Source: Monomorium pharaonis (taxonomy: Eukaryota; Arthropoda; Insecta; Hymenoptera; Formicidae). Taken from it: a stretch of DNA of 64,000 nt. The stretch is taken from positions 23,049,838 through 23,113,837 of the forward strand of contig NC_050473.1 of assembly GCF_013373865.1 (NCBI RefSeq), written 5' to 3'. Below are positions 30,462-43,900 of the stretch, piece by piece; positions within the stretch are counted from its first letter, which is position 1, and every line of letters starts with the position of its first letter. The position numbers were made by a program, and so were the translations under genes. The notes under the pieces were generated by a model. The model made no database searches, had not been told where the DNA came from, and saw nothing but the letters and a program-made list of their open reading frames with translations.

Positions 30462-33400
30462 TGTCACGTCCCGTGTAAATTTTTCAATTTTTATTAATTA
30501 TTTGCTTTATGAATTTCCTTTATTCGTATATCTATTCATATATTCGATTATATTTTAATCAATTTTATATTACTATTCATTTATTACACTTATATTATAT
30601 TCTTATCCAATTATTTTAATTATTCAGTTAATTTTATATTACATAATTCACTTATTATTCATATTATTACTCACATTATATATTCTTACATTTTATTATT
30701 ATTCTAATAATCATATACTATCTCTATATTAACCAGTTAACACTTATATTATTATATTCTCTAACGTTCATAACTTTTGAACCACCATTTTACTTATATT
30801 AATTATTAAGATCATATAAAATGTTATATTCTTTAAGGTTACAATCGTTCGAAATCATGATGATAATAGTTAATTACCAAATCTACATTGAATATCGAAT
30901 TATTCAATTAAATTAATCATACACCTTATGGTCGACACCTAAATTTAATATTGTAAAGGAATTGCATCAATAATCGTTCATTTTATTATAAAAATTCTTT
31001 AAATTAAATTAAAATACTAAAATCTTATAAGTTACCGACTAACGGGATACCTCTACTATTAAAAACTTACCATTAACTTGTATACTTTGCCAATAGAGGG
31101 CCAACTGTCGATAACTTACCTGCACTTACCATCAATTACCATTCCCTAATTACCGACAATGGTATACTTACCATTTGTTACAAGCGCCTACCGAATGATA
31201 AACCCGTCATACACAGCCATCACGAATTCCTGGAAATGCTGCTGTAATTCCGAGAATTCCCGAAAACTTTTGCCAATATCTCGAGAACCATAAGAGGTAG
31301 AGTTGCCAAATTAATTCCAAGAAGCGTCGCAGACTTTGTTTATACTAAAAATCATGTTTCCAAAAATTTGGAAAAAACAATTATTTTTTGGGACAAATTT
31401 CACATTTTTTACCCAAAAACCGAAAACTTGCCAAAACGCTCCGTTTTACCTGATTCGACCGTAAATGATGTTCTTTTAAAAACTTCAATTTTCACCCCCA
31501 CCCCGATTTTTCGGGAGGACCAAAATTCGGCCAAACATAGTCCTCGAGGTCCTCTATACGATGGTCCAAACCCCATCTCTTAATCTCTTACCGTTCACGA
31601 GATATAAATTTTTAAAGTGTCAAGGACAACTGCCAAAAGACCTTTATAAGTACTGTAGGCCTTGAAACACAAGTCTCTCACCTTGAGAACCGTCATGGTA
31701 CATGAGCACCCTTGTGAAGGTGAATGTAAAATCATTGCATCACTATCATGAAATATTATTAACAGTAGAATATTCATAAGACCATTGTAGAAGCCTAAAT
31801 AATATATAAAATGGTATAAACAATTAAATAATTATTAATATCAATTTTAGATTATTATTCCAAACATAAATATTAATTAACAATCACCTTTTTGCATAAA
31901 TACTAATTAACAAATAGAATATTATATATACGAACAATAATTTAATTATAAATAAATAATCTTTATTAATTACATAATTTTGCAATTATCATTTATTCGT
32001 AAAGCTAGTTAACAATCGATTTTGATTAAAGAAATAATTATTAAGGCTTTTGCAAGTGCATAATTAATAAATAAAGTCCCAAGGCCATGTCACTGAAGCT
32101 ATCGCAGTGTACACAAGATGGCTGACCATCACTGTAATAAATGCGAACCTCTATAAGAAAAATGTAAAATTATTATAAAATTCACATATGCACCAGCGAT
32201 GAAATATTACTTAAGGTAGAATATTCACTGACGATATTAATTGCAAACGTCTAAAGCCTTCAAGGTTAGCTCATCGAAATTATTACAAGTGCTAAAATTC
32301 AAGAGCGGCGAATCACTAAGGTGATCACCACTGTAATAGATGAGAACTCCTATTTGAAATATGTGCAAATATTATAACGCTTGAATAATGAAATATTACG
32401 CGCAACTAAATATTCATTAATAACACACTTGCGAAGGTTTAAAAAATATAAAAGTTACATATATCGTTTGAGAACCACTACTACTATACGTAAAAATTGT
32501 TACCACAAAGAAAAATGTTAATTAACAATTAGTTTATTGATAAAACATACCTACGTACGCATATTCAATTATTCAGACTCAGTTAATAATTAATCTTAAT
32601 AAAACAGAACTCTAAATAATATAAAATCTATTTGTATCAATTAATATTACCATATAGAGTTATTATCTCAACAAATAAGTATTATAAATAATTAATTTCG
32701 TTAAATATTAAATAATTAATGCGTAGCGTCTATTAACAATTAAATTTTGCAAAAAACTAAGCTTTACAATGAAAGAAATATTATTGTATAAAACCTCCGC
32801 AAGCGTATGAGTCGTAGAAACGTTAATTAATAATTTATTTCACAGTTATAATATTTGAATGAATATTTTATATGCATAAGATGCATAAATTCCATTCTCA
32901 CGCTCGGGTATGAGTCATCGTGAGTCACTTGCGAAATTGTTTGATCAAAAAGTAATATGATATTTTTCTGTATCTCGAAAGACTAAACATCCGATGCAAG
33001 TACATCCTTTGTAAAATTATGCCGACATTCCGCGGCACCCTTTGAAATTAGAAGCGAGAATGATGCAACTCCTACTTCGTACCACACCCCGCGGCCTACA
33101 AACTCGAACAATATAAAAGCGAGCGCCGCGGCGGATCAGCATTGCGCGCCGGTCTTTTCAAGTAACAACACCACGTTTCTCTGAGTGTTCATATTGCGCA
33201 TTGAACTTCAACACTGTACCGCATATCTGCCATCTTAAGAAGCATCCGCCATTTTGTCGACTGTAGAAGGAACATTGTAACTGAAAGAAATAAAGACTTA
33301 TAAAACTATAAGGGGATCCAGCCTCAATAATTCATATATCCCCGAAGACCTTTTGGTGAGTAACTTAAATTAATTTTATTTATCTGATTTATATAATCTC

Positions 33401-36400
33401 AATCAAGCTGTCATCAATCTCTACAAGTGAACACTCAGCCGCGCGTAATCACTTTTCGACCATCATTCTAAATTATTTTAAATTATTTTAATAATTAAAT
33501 ACTTAACAATTTAACGACCGAATAAATACTTATACAATATTACCCCAGTCTGCCGTTTGGAAATTTAATTCAATTTAATTCAATTTTAATATTATTTAAT
33601 CACGATTTAATTTAATTTAATTCAATTTAATTTGCGACTTTGACAATTTAATTCTAATTTAACACTACTCAATTGACATTTTGATTTTTATTTAATTTAA
33701 TATAATTGACTTTAATTCAAATTATAATTTAATTCAATTTAATACAGCTTGGTTGACACATTGATATTTTATTTGACATTTATTGATACATTGACATTTT
33801 ATTTGACATTTATTGATACATTGATTGATGCATGAACATTTTATCTCTGATACACCGATGTTTTAATATACTGATACTCTGATTTATTTTATTTTTTATA
33901 TGACATATTCTGCAATCTGATTTAATTTAATTTATGTTAATGTGCATTGATATCCCGATTTAATTTGATTTAATTTAAATTTCAATACTACAAATAACTC
34001 ACCACTGAACTCGATTTAATTCATTTTAATGCAATTTAATTTACGATCCGATTTAATTCACAATTCAATTTAATGCAGCAAATCTGATATTTCACTTCGA
34101 TTAAATACAATCCATACTACTATCCAATTCGATTTAATTTTATTCAATGCAATTTTATCCATGATTTAATACTTTGATATCTACTCTATTTCTATTTAAT
34201 ATCCAACTTGTATATCTCTAATTTAACTATTATCATAACATTCTACGTTACTTTGTGCCAGATATAATAAATAATATTCAAATCACTGATTCTAATAATT
34301 TTCATGAAATAATATAATAATTATTCAAAGTTCACATGCAATTTACTTGATTTCATAACCCACTCGAGACCCAACTGAATTAAATGCACATATATATATA
34401 TTTGATACAACAATTGATTTTCATTTATACATGTTTTATTATTGCCAATTATAACCCCGCTTATTATACTAATTTAGATATAGAAATTTAACTGAAGTAC
34501 TTCCACACTCCTTAAACCTTTATGCGATCTCCAGCATTGTTACCTGAATAAATAAATAAATAAAAATTATAAAACCCGATCGCATCCTTCCACTTTTCAA
34601 CAAATAATTCAACTTCATATGCCTCTATATTTTGAAACCATAAATAATTACGCGTCTACCGCGACACGTCTGATACGGATCACCGTCTTGTGCGTCGGCT
34701 CCTTAATTAAGAAGTCGAGTTTAGTCACCCAACAGCTGGTGGTATTGGCTGACTGGAGCCCGTTGAGGGTACTCCTGGTGATAAAAAGCTAAACAAGCGG
34801 ATATCTAATATCTACTTTGCACGGGACAATACCTGTACGATCCGTCGGTTCGTTAACGCAGTTCTTTCAGACAATCAAATGAATAACAATAACAATATTC
34901 CGATGCTTAAATTATAAATTCAATTACACTATAAATATCCTGTCAAGCTGGACTCTCGGACTCTACTTCTTTTTTTTATTTTTATTTTACTCCCGATGTG
35001 ACGTGGGATACCGCTTAGCGAGAGTAGAGTCGTAAGATACGTTCACAAACCCTGATTGACAGTGATTTTCTTTTATCTTAATACGCGAAATCTGAAAGAA
35101 CGATTGAGGGAAATACTTACACATTTATACCCTGTCAGAACGGTGACTCTTGACTCCGTTTTTATTTTTCTTTTTTTTATTCCCGACGTGACGTGGGAAA
35201 CTCCGCTGAGGCGAGAATGGAGTCATAAGATACGTTCACGCCACCTAACTGACAGTGAGTTGTCTTATTACATGAATTTTGAAATGAGCTATTACAATTA
35301 ATTAATCTAGAACAAACAATTATAATCACGAGGCACTACTATCTCTCAGTTCCCTCTTATTTCCATAGTACTTCACAAAACAAGGTAAGATGCTTAATTA
35401 CTAACGGCAATTAACCCCTCAGGTGTTGGGAAATTTCACGGAACAAGCGGTTCAATTCGACTCGCTAGTATAACAAGAACCATCCACCGTAAGTCACTTT
35501 TCTAACGAGATTAACAATTTTCAATTCATTTTACGAATTTAATTGACCAGTTCCATAATAAATCACTCCTCTACTGCCAACAAACGACTCACATCGTGAA
35601 TTATATACATTAGATGGTTCCACCTAATAGAGGACGGTCATCGTTAAATTTTCGCAACGGACACACCCGTCGCGACGCAATACGGAGCATCGTACGGCCA
35701 ACCATCCGCGTCAGGCCGGTGCATGAGTTAAACGATATCTCGGCCCGGTATTCTCAGCATATACAATCCCCCGCAATTATAATAAATTCAGATTTACCCC
35801 TCGTCTTCCCAAATCGTCCTACTCACCGTGCAGGCTCCCCCACTCAAGATATAATAGAGTTCCCACTTGACTTTCTTCCAAGGTCCTACGAATCAGTTCC
35901 TCAGATAACGAATGACATCCCTCCGCAAGAATTAATAGTGACAACTCCTCCAATCTTAGAATCAGGATCGATCGAGTCAACTTCCCCGAATCCACCCGAC
36001 TCCTCGATTGAAGAAATAATAGCCCCAGACATTGACTTATCCGCGTTTGACGAACCCGACGAACTCGACGCAATCGCAGTCGCTGACACCCTTCCACTCA
36101 TAGACGAAATCCTGTCACTAAGCCAAACCGACTTGGACGAAATTCTTGGGCCTTGCCCTTCTCCCAATCTCGATCCAGATTTGTTAAATTTCGAACCCAT
36201 CTCGGATTCGCTAGACGCCTTGATATCTAACGTTCTTTATGAGCTCTCGGACCCGAATTTCCGCGGTTTCAACTCCGAATTAATCCTACCTGATCACTCT
36301 GAAGAATAATAACAACGTACTGTTTTCATTATTTTATTTTATCCTAACATATATATTTTAAATATATAATTTTTATCATTCCAATAATCATATACCACAA

Positions 36401-36694
36401 ATAAATATATATATATTATGCTTTATATACTCAATAAATGAAGATCAATACTGATTAAGAAATAATAAATACGTTTATTTAACCTGTCTCTCATCCCATT
36501 TAATTCTCTCTCAAACGCGATAAACGATCCTTCCGGCTCTCGGCGTATCCCTGGGAAATAAGCAGACGTGCTGCGGTCGCCCTAAAACAAATAAATTGAG
36601 AGCCCCGTTAGACAAAAGAACGAAAGCTGCCCCCGTATCGAGTAGTCTTCAACGGAACGTTACAAATCGGTTTTTGAAATTTTTGTCCGTAACA
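30462..36694 (+). repeat. 3' LTR of the 24-kb element (6,233 bp)
   Basis: Same sequence as 12655-18888 except for one extra A near 32756 and the loss of two bases near 36313. These account exactly for the coordinate offsets I checked (TATA box, ORF and terminus). TATA is at 33112-33119 and AATAAA at 33289-33294. The LTR ends CGTAACA at 36694 and is followed by GAAG. Confidence 0.95.
35614..36309 (+). CDS. LTR-encoded 231-residue protein, 3' LTR copy
   Basis: Identical in sequence to the product of 17806-18501. If expressed from the 3' LTR, the promoter would be the TATA box at 33112-33119 in the same LTR, and transcripts could end at the AATAAA near 36433 or run into the flanking copia fragment. 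As a copy of a recently duplicated LTR, its intactness adds nothing to the evidence for selection; the conserved relative at 59643-59978 does. Confidence 0.65.
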   Translation: MVPPNRGRSSLNFRNGHTRRDAIRSIVRPTIRVRPVHELNDISARYSQHIQSPAIIINSDLPLVFPNRPTHRAGSPTQDIIEFPLDFLPRSYESVPQITNDIPPQELIVTTPPILESGSIESTSPNPPDSSIEEIIAPDIDLSAFDEPDELDAIAVADTLPLIDEILSLSQTDLDEILGPCPSPNLDPDLLNFEPISDSLDALISNVLYELSDPNFRGFNSELILPDHSEE

Positions 36695-36698
36695 GAAG
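36695..36698. repeat. Target-site duplication GAAG, right side of the 24-kb element
   Basis: Matches 12651-12654; the copia coding sequence resumes directly after it. Confidence 0.92.
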
Positions 36699-37456
36699 CT
36701 AAAGATGAAATTAGAGTAAGAGAGACAAAGAGAGTGCCTTACAGAGAAGCCATTGGAAGCTTAATGTATTTGGCAACTGCTACAAGACCTGACATAGCAT
36801 TCGCAGTAAATTATCTAGCAAGAAAACAACTAGAGCCTATTGAAGAAGACTGGCTAGATGTAAAAAGAGTTTTCAGATACTTAAGAGGAACTGCAAATAG
36901 AGGATTGAAGTTAAGAGGTAAAATGGATAAATTAGAGGCATTAACGGATGCTAGCTTTAGAGATTATATGGATTCTACATCCACTGGAGGTTATATAATT
37001 AAATTATTTGGAGATGTAATAGCTTGGAGAAGTCATAAACAGACTTATGTTACACTCTCTACTTGCCAAGCCGAATATTTGGCTATGAGTGATGCCTGTC
37101 AAGAGTTGATTTCGCTGGATAAGTCAATTAGACATGTTGTTGGAATGACATTCTTTCCAATAACAATCCAATGTGATAATCAATCTGCAGGAAACTGCAC
37201 TAAAAGAGATGGAAGTCACAAGCTTAAGACGTTTGACGAAAGTTTAGAAGAAATAGAGAGGACTTTAAGAGAAAGAGAAATTTCTGGAAACAGAAAGCAT
37301 ATGGCAGACACCCACGGAGACTTCGTAAAACAATGTGTTGACCAAAAGAAAATCAGAGTCCAATGGATAGAGACAAGAGAAAATCTGGCTGACATCATGA
37401 CGAAACCTTTGCCCTTGAAAGCCTTTAGATATTTAAGAGATAAAATTATAAATTAA
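36699..37456 (+). pseudogene. Copia Pol, 3' part (end of RT and RNase H)
   Basis: Continues the copia frame interrupted at 12654. It contains the segment YREAIGSLMYLATATRPDIA typical of the end of copia RT, the RNase H sequence with TDASF near 36945 and TLSTCQAEYLAM near 37055, and the copia C-terminal phrase ADIMTKPLP near 37390. It ends with TAA at 37454-37456. An open frame extends 99 bases upstream into the nested LTR, but that part is not copia sequence. The fragment has no start codon of its own and is non-functional in place. Confidence 0.92.
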
Positions 37457-37564
37457 GAGATTAAGACAAATAAACCTTTAAGCAAATGTTAAATTTTATT
37501 TGTTTAGGTAAAAAGGACGATTAGAGATCTAGAGAGATGTATCGCAGCCAGCACACGAACCGGC

Positions 37565-37576
37565 AAAGGGAGGGAG
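37565..37576 (+). promoter_or_regulatory. Copia polypurine tract
   Basis: AAAGGGAGGGAG directly before the 3' LTR at 37577. Confidence 0.85.
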
Positions 37577-37850
37577 TGTCGGTTGAGAGGCTTTGCAGAG
37601 GTCCGTGAGCCGGGCCTCCTCCCCCCTTTGTGTAACCATAGCGCTGTGCGCGCGGCGGCGCGCCTGCGCGGCGCGGCACACACGTGCAACCGATCGTGCC
37701 GGTAGTAACAGCGCAGCAGCATTATATCGAGTCGTATCGTGTAGCGGTTTGTGCATACGTGTGATATATATATAATAAAGAGTTTTTCAGAGACATTGAA
37801 CAATCCGAGTGTTTATTCCCGACCGTTCCTAAAGAGACTATAGTCCTACA
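37577..37850 (+). repeat. Copia 3' LTR (274 bp)
   Basis: Same length and, by eye, the same sequence as 6861-7134. It is followed by the ATATA duplication (37851-37855) and then by the resumed LTR-A copy 1 sequence to 37971. Confidence 0.95.
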
Positions 37851-37971
37851 ATATAAATGCACAATTAATTAAAATGTAATTAATTATAATAATATAATTG
37901 AGAATATGAATAATAACAATAGAAAGAAAAAGAAAAGAAAAAGAAAATTATTATTTGGCGGTAACGTCACA

Positions 37972-40900
37972 CATTTGTAGTCGAATCGTTAAAATCTTAT
38001 GGTTTTTACCTAAAAACAAACTTTTAAACGTTAGGCACTGTATGGACATCAGGTTTCATATTTGGAATCGTATGTAGTGCTTTTCGCTACATTTGCAGTC
38101 GAATCGTTCAAATCTTATGGTTTTTACCTAAAAACACAAACTTTTGAACGTTAGGCACTGTATGGACATCAGGTTTCATATTTGGAATCGTATGTAGTGC
38201 TTTTCGATATATTTGTAGTCGAATCGTTCAAAACTCACCGTTTCTACCTAAATATAGGAATTTTTTAACGTTAGGCACTGTTTGGACATCAGGTTTCATA
38301 TTTGGACTTGTATATAGTTGTTTTTAGGGCTTTTCGATACATTTGTAGTCGAATCGTCCAAAACTCATCGTTTTTAACTAAAAACAGAAACTTTTGATGT
38401 TAGGCACTTTATGGACATCAGATTTCATATTTGGAATCGTATGTAGTGCTTTTCGATACATTTATAGTCGAATCGTTCAAAACTCACCGTTTCTACCTAA
38501 ATATAGGAATTTTTTAACGTTAGGCACTGTTTGGACATCAGGTATTATATTTGGACTTGTATATAGTTGTTTTTAGAGTTTTTCGATACATTTGTAGTCG
38601 AATCGTCCAAAACTCATTGTTTTTACCTAAAAACACGAACTTTTTAACGTTAGGCACTCTATGGACATCAGATTTCATATTTGGAATCGTATGTAGTGCT
38701 TTTCGCTACATTTGTAGTCGAATCGTTAAAATCTTATGGTTTTTACCTAAAAACAAACTTTTGAACGTTAGGCACTGTATGGACATCAGGTTTCATATTT
38801 GGAATCGTATGTAGTGCTTTTTGATACATTTGTAGTCGAATCGTTCAAATCTTATGGTTTTTACCTAAAAACAAACTTTTGAACGTTAGGCACTGTATGG
38901 ACATCAACTTTCATATTTGGAATCGTATGTAGTGCTTTTCGATACATTTGTAGTCGAATCGTTCAAAACTCACCGTTTCTACCTAAATATAGGAATTTTT
39001 TAACGTTACGCACTGTTTGGACATCAGGTTTCATATTTGGACTTGTATGTAGTTGTTTTTAGGGCTTTTCGATACATTTGTAGTCGAATCGTCCAAAACT
39101 CATCGTTTTTACCTAAAAACAGAAACTTTTGATGTTAGGCACTTTATGGACATCAGATTTCATATTTGGAATCGTATGTAGTGCTTTTCGATACATTTGT
39201 AGTCGAATCGTCCAAAACTCATCGTTTTTACCTAAAAAAGAAACTTTTTAACATTAGGCACTATATGGACATCAGGTTTCATATTTGGAATCGTATGTAG
39301 TGCTTTTCGATACATTTGTAGTCGAATCGTCCAAAACTCATTGTTTTTACATAAACACAAACTTTTTAACGTTAGGCACTCTATGGACAACAGATTTCAT
39401 ATTTGGAATCGTATGTAGTGCTTTTCGATACATTTGTAGTCGAATCGTTCAAATCTTATGGTTTTTACCTAAAAACACAAACTTTTGAACGTTAGGCACT
39501 GTATGGACATCAGGTTTCATATTTGGAATCGTATGTAGTGCTTTTCGAAACATTTGTAGTCGAATCGTTAAAATCTTATGGTTTTTACCTAAAAACAAAC
39601 TTTTAAACGTTAGGCACTGTATGGACATCAGATTTCATATTTGGAATCGTATGTAGTGCTTTTCGATACATTTGTAGTCGAATCGTTCAAATATTATGGT
39701 TTTTACCTAAAAACACAAACTTTTGAACGTTAGGCACTGTATGGACATCAGGTTTCATATTTGGAATCGTATGTAGTGCTTTTCGATACATTTGTAGTCG
39801 AATCGTTAAAATCTTATGGTTTTTACCTAAAAACAAACTTTTAAACGTTAGGCACTGTATGGACATCAGATTTCATATTTGGAATCGTATGTAGTGCTTT
39901 TCGATACATTTGTAGTCGAATCGTTCAAATCTTATGGTTTTTACCTAAAAACACAAACTTTTGAACGTTAGGCACTGTATGGACATCAGGTTTCATATTT
40001 GGAATCGTATGTAGTGCTTTTCGATACATTTGTAGTCGAATCGTTCAAATTTCACTGTTTTACCTAAAAAAGGAACTTCTTGACGTTAGGCACTGTATGG
40101 ACATCAGATTTCATATTTGGAATCGTATGTAGTGCTTTTCGATACATTTGTAGTCGAATCGTTCAAATATTATGGTTTTTACCTAAAAACACAAACTTTT
40201 GAACGTTAGGCACTGTATGGACATCAGGTTTCATATTTGGAATCGTATGTAGTGCTTTTCGATACATTTGTAGTCGAATCGTTCAAAACTCACCGTTTCT
40301 ACCTAAATATAGGAATTTTTTAACGTTACGCACTGTTTGGACATCAGGTTTCATATTTGGACTTGTATGTAGTTGTTTTTAGGGCTTTTCGATACATTTG
40401 TAGTCGAATCGTCCAAAACTCATCGTTTTTACCTAAAAACACGAACTTTTTAACGTTAGGCACTCTATGGACATCAGATTTCATATTTGGAATCGTATGT
40501 AGTGCTTTTCGCTACATTTGTAGTCGAATCGTTCAAATCTTATGGTTTTTACCTAAAAACACAAACTTTTGAACGTTAGGCACTGTATGGACATCAGGTT
40601 TCATATTTGGAATCGTATGTAGTGCTTTTCGATACATTTGTAGTCGAATCGTTCAAAACTCACCGTTTCTACCTAAATATAGGAATTTTTTAACGTTAGG
40701 CACTGTTTGGACATCAGGTATCATATTTGGACTTGTATATAGTTGTTTTTAGGGTTTTTCGATACATTTGTAGTCGAATCGTCCAAAACTCATTGTTTTT
40801 ACCTAAAAACACGAACTTTTTAACGTTAGGCACTTTATGGACATCAGATTTCATATTTGGAATCGTATGTAGTGCTTTTCGATACATTTGTAGTCGAATC

Positions 40901-43900
40901 GTCCAAAACTCATCGTTTTTACCTAAAAAAGAAACTTTTTAACATTAGGCACTATATGGACATCAGGTTTCATATTTGGAATCGTATGTAGTGCTTTTCG
41001 ATACATTTGTAGTCGAATCGTCCAAAACTCATTGTTTTTACATAAACACAAACTTTTTAACGTTAGGCACTCTATGGACAACAGATTTCATATTTGGAAT
41101 CGTATGTAGTGCTTTTCGATACATTTGTAGTCGAATCGTTCAAATCTTATGGTTTTTACCTAAAAACACAAACTTTTGAACGTTAGGCACTGTATGGACA
41201 TCAGGTTTCATATTTGGAATCGTATGTAGTGCTTTTCGATACATTTGTAGTCGAATCGTTCAAAACTCACCGTTTCTACCTAAATATAGGAATTTTTTAA
41301 CGTTAGGCACTGTTTGGACATCAGGTATCATATTTGGACTTGTATATAGTTGTTTTTAGGGTTTTTCGATACATTTGTAGTCGAATCGTCCAAAACTCAT
41401 TGTTTTTACCTAAAAACACGAACTTTTTAACGTTAGGCACTCTATGGACATCAGATTTCATATTTGGAATCGTATGTAGTGCTTTTCGCTACATTTGTAG
41501 TCGAATCGTTAAAATCTTATGGTTTTTACCTAAAAACAAACTTTTAAACGTTAGGCACTGTATGGACATCAGGTTTCATATTTGGAATCGTATGTAGTGC
41601 TTTTCGCTACATTTGCAGTCGAATCGTTCAAAACTCACCGTTTTTACCTAAAAATAGGAACTTTTTAACATTAGGCACTTTATGGACATCAGATTTCATA
41701 TTTGGAATCGTATGTAGTGCTTTTCGCTACATTTGCAGTCGAATCGTTCAAATCTTATGGTTTTTACCTAAAAACACAAACTTTTGAACGTTAGGCACTG
41801 TATGGACATCAGGTTTCATATTTGGAATCGTATGTAGTGCTTTTTGATACATTTGTAGTCGAATTGTTCAAAACTCACCGTTTTTACTTAAAAATAGGAA
41901 CTTTTTAACGTTAGGCACTGTATGGACATCTGATTTCATATTTGGAATCGTATGTAGTGCTTTTCGATATACTTGTAGTTGAATCGTTCAAAACTCACCG
42001 TTTCTACCTAAATATAGGAATTTTTTAACGTTAGGCACTGTATGGACATCAGGTTTCATATTTGGCATCGTATGTAGTGCTTTTCGCTACATTTGTAGTC
42101 GAATCGTTCAAATCTTATGGTTTTTACCTAAAAACAAACTTTTTAACATTAGGCACTATATGGACATCAGGTTTCATATTTGGAATCGTATGTAGTGCTT
42201 TTCGATACATTTGTAGTCGAATCGTCCAAAACTCATTGTTTTTACATAAACACAAACTTTTTAACGTTAGGCACTCTATGGACAACAGATTTCATATTTG
42301 GAATCGTATGTAGTGCTTTTCGATACATTTGTAGTCGAATCGTTCAAATCTTATGGTTTTTACCTAAAAACACAAACTTTTGAACGTTAGGCACTGTATG
42401 GACATCAGGTTTCATATTTGGAATCGTATGTAGTGCTTTTCGATACATTTGTAGTCGAATCGTTCAAAACTCACCGTTTCTACCTAAATATAGGAATTTT
42501 TTAACGTTAGGCACTGTTTGGACATCAGGTATCATATTTGGACTTGTATATAGTTGTTTTTAGAGTTTTTCGATACATTTGTAGTCGAATCGTCCAAAAC
42601 TCATTGTTTTTACCTAAAAACACGAACTTTTTAACGTTAGGCACTCTATGGACATCAGATTTCATATTTGGAATCGTATGTAGTGCTTTTCGCTACATTT
42701 GTAGTCGAATCGTTAAAATCTTATGGTTTTTACCTAAAAACAAACTTTTGAACGTTAGGCACTGTATGGACATCAGGTTTCATATTTGGAATCGTATGTA
42801 GTGCTTTTTGATACATTTGTAGTCGAATCGTTCAAATCTTATGGTTTTTACCTAAAAACAAACTTTTGAACGTTAGGCACTGTATGGACATCAACTTTCA
42901 TATTTGGAATCGTATGTAGTGCTTTTCGATACATTTGTAGTCGAATCGTTCAAAACTCACCGTTTCTACCTAAATATAGGAATTTTTTAACGTTACGCAC
43001 TGTTTGGACATCAGGTTTCATATTTGGAATCGTATGTAGTGCTTTTCGATACATTTGTAGTCGAATCGTCCAAAACTCATTGTTTTTACATAAACACAAA
43101 CTTTTTAACGTTAGGCACTCTATGGACATCAGATTTCATATTTGGAATCGTATGTAGTGCTTTTCGATACATTTGTAGTCGAATCGTTCAAATCTTATGG
43201 TTTTTACCTAAAAACACAAACTTTTGAACGTTAGGCACTGTATGGACATCAGGTTTCATATTTGGAATCGTATGTAGTGCTTTTCGAAACATTTGTAGTC
43301 GAATCGTTCAAATCTTATGGTTATTACCTAAAAACAAACTTTTGAACGTTAGGCACTGTATGGACATCAGGTTTCATATTTGGAATCGTATGTAGTGCTT
43401 TTCGATACATTTGTAGTCGAATCGTTCAAATTTCATTGTTTTACCTAAAAAAGGAACTTCTTGACGTTAGGCACTGTATGAACATCAGATTTCATATTTG
43501 GAATCGTATGTAGTGCTTTTCGATACATTTGTAGTCGAATCGTTCAAATCTTATGGTTTTTATTTAAAAACACAAACTTTTGAACGTTAGGCACTGTATG
43601 GACATCAGGTTTCATATTTGGAATCGTATGTAGTGCTTTTCGATTCATTTGTAGTCGAATCGTTAAAATCTTATGGTTTTTACCTAAAAACAAACTTTTA
43701 AACGTTAGGCACTGTATGGACATCAGGTTTCATATTTGGAATCGTATGTAGTGTTTTTCGCTACATTTTCAGTCGAATCGTTCAAATCTTATGGTTTTTA
43801 CCTAAAAACACAAACTTTTGAACGTTAGGCACTGTATGGACATCAGGTTTCATATTTGGAATCGTATGTAGTGCTTTTCGATACATTTGTAGTCGAATCG

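Larger units (their letters stand above)
12655..36694 (+). mobile_element. 24-kb env-bearing Ty3/Gypsy (errantivirus-like) element with 6.2-kb LTRs
   Basis: Complete element of 24,040 bp: 5' LTR (12655-18888), tRNA-Leu-type primer-binding site, repeat-rich leader, gag, pol by -1 frameshift, small Cys-rich ORF, AT-rich spacer, env-like gene, polypurine tract, 3' LTR (30462-36694). It is flanked by GAAG. The pol order (protease, RT, RNase H, integrase) places it in Ty3/Gypsy, and the env-like gene is the errantivirus-like trait. The LTRs differ by two small indels that I could find (one A in the run near 14945, two bases near 18505), so insertion was recent. LTR length is exceptional for an insect element, and each LTR holds a 231-residue ORF. 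Confidence 0.95.
6861..37850 (+). mobile_element. Ty1/copia-like LTR retrotransposon, split by a nested 24-kb element
   Basis: Two 274-bp LTRs (6861-7134 and 37577-37850), a primer-binding site, one long Gag-Pol reading frame and a polypurine tract define a complete copia-type element. Subtracting the nested element and one copy of its duplication gives 6,946 bp. The domain order (Gag zinc knuckles, protease, integrase, reverse transcriptase, RNase H) is that of Ty1/copia, with integrase before RT. The reading frame has no internal stop apart from the nested insertion, so the element was probably active until it was interrupted. Confidence 0.95.
3625..37971 (-). mobile_element. LTR-A copy 1: 3.35-kb solo-LTR-like element, interrupted by copia
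   Basis: In its own (minus) orientation it starts TGTGACGT at 37971 and ends GGGACGTAACA at 3625, the TG...CA ends of an LTR. It is flanked by the CATT duplication. Removing the copia insertion and one copy of its duplication leaves 3,352 bp, matching the uninterrupted copy 2 (3,341 bp at 51209-54549). It carries three ORFs, a 20-30-bp minisatellite and an AATAAA signal. No gag or pol of its own is present, so it is either a solo LTR of an unseen parent or a non-autonomous element. The termini resemble those of the 24-kb element (TGTCACGTCC...GTCCGTAACA), which argues for a solo LTR. Confidence 0.8.

Noticed and set aside
36596..36694. N-terminal 33 residues of the frame 36596-37456
   Set aside because: Encoded by the end of the giant 3' LTR, not by copia.
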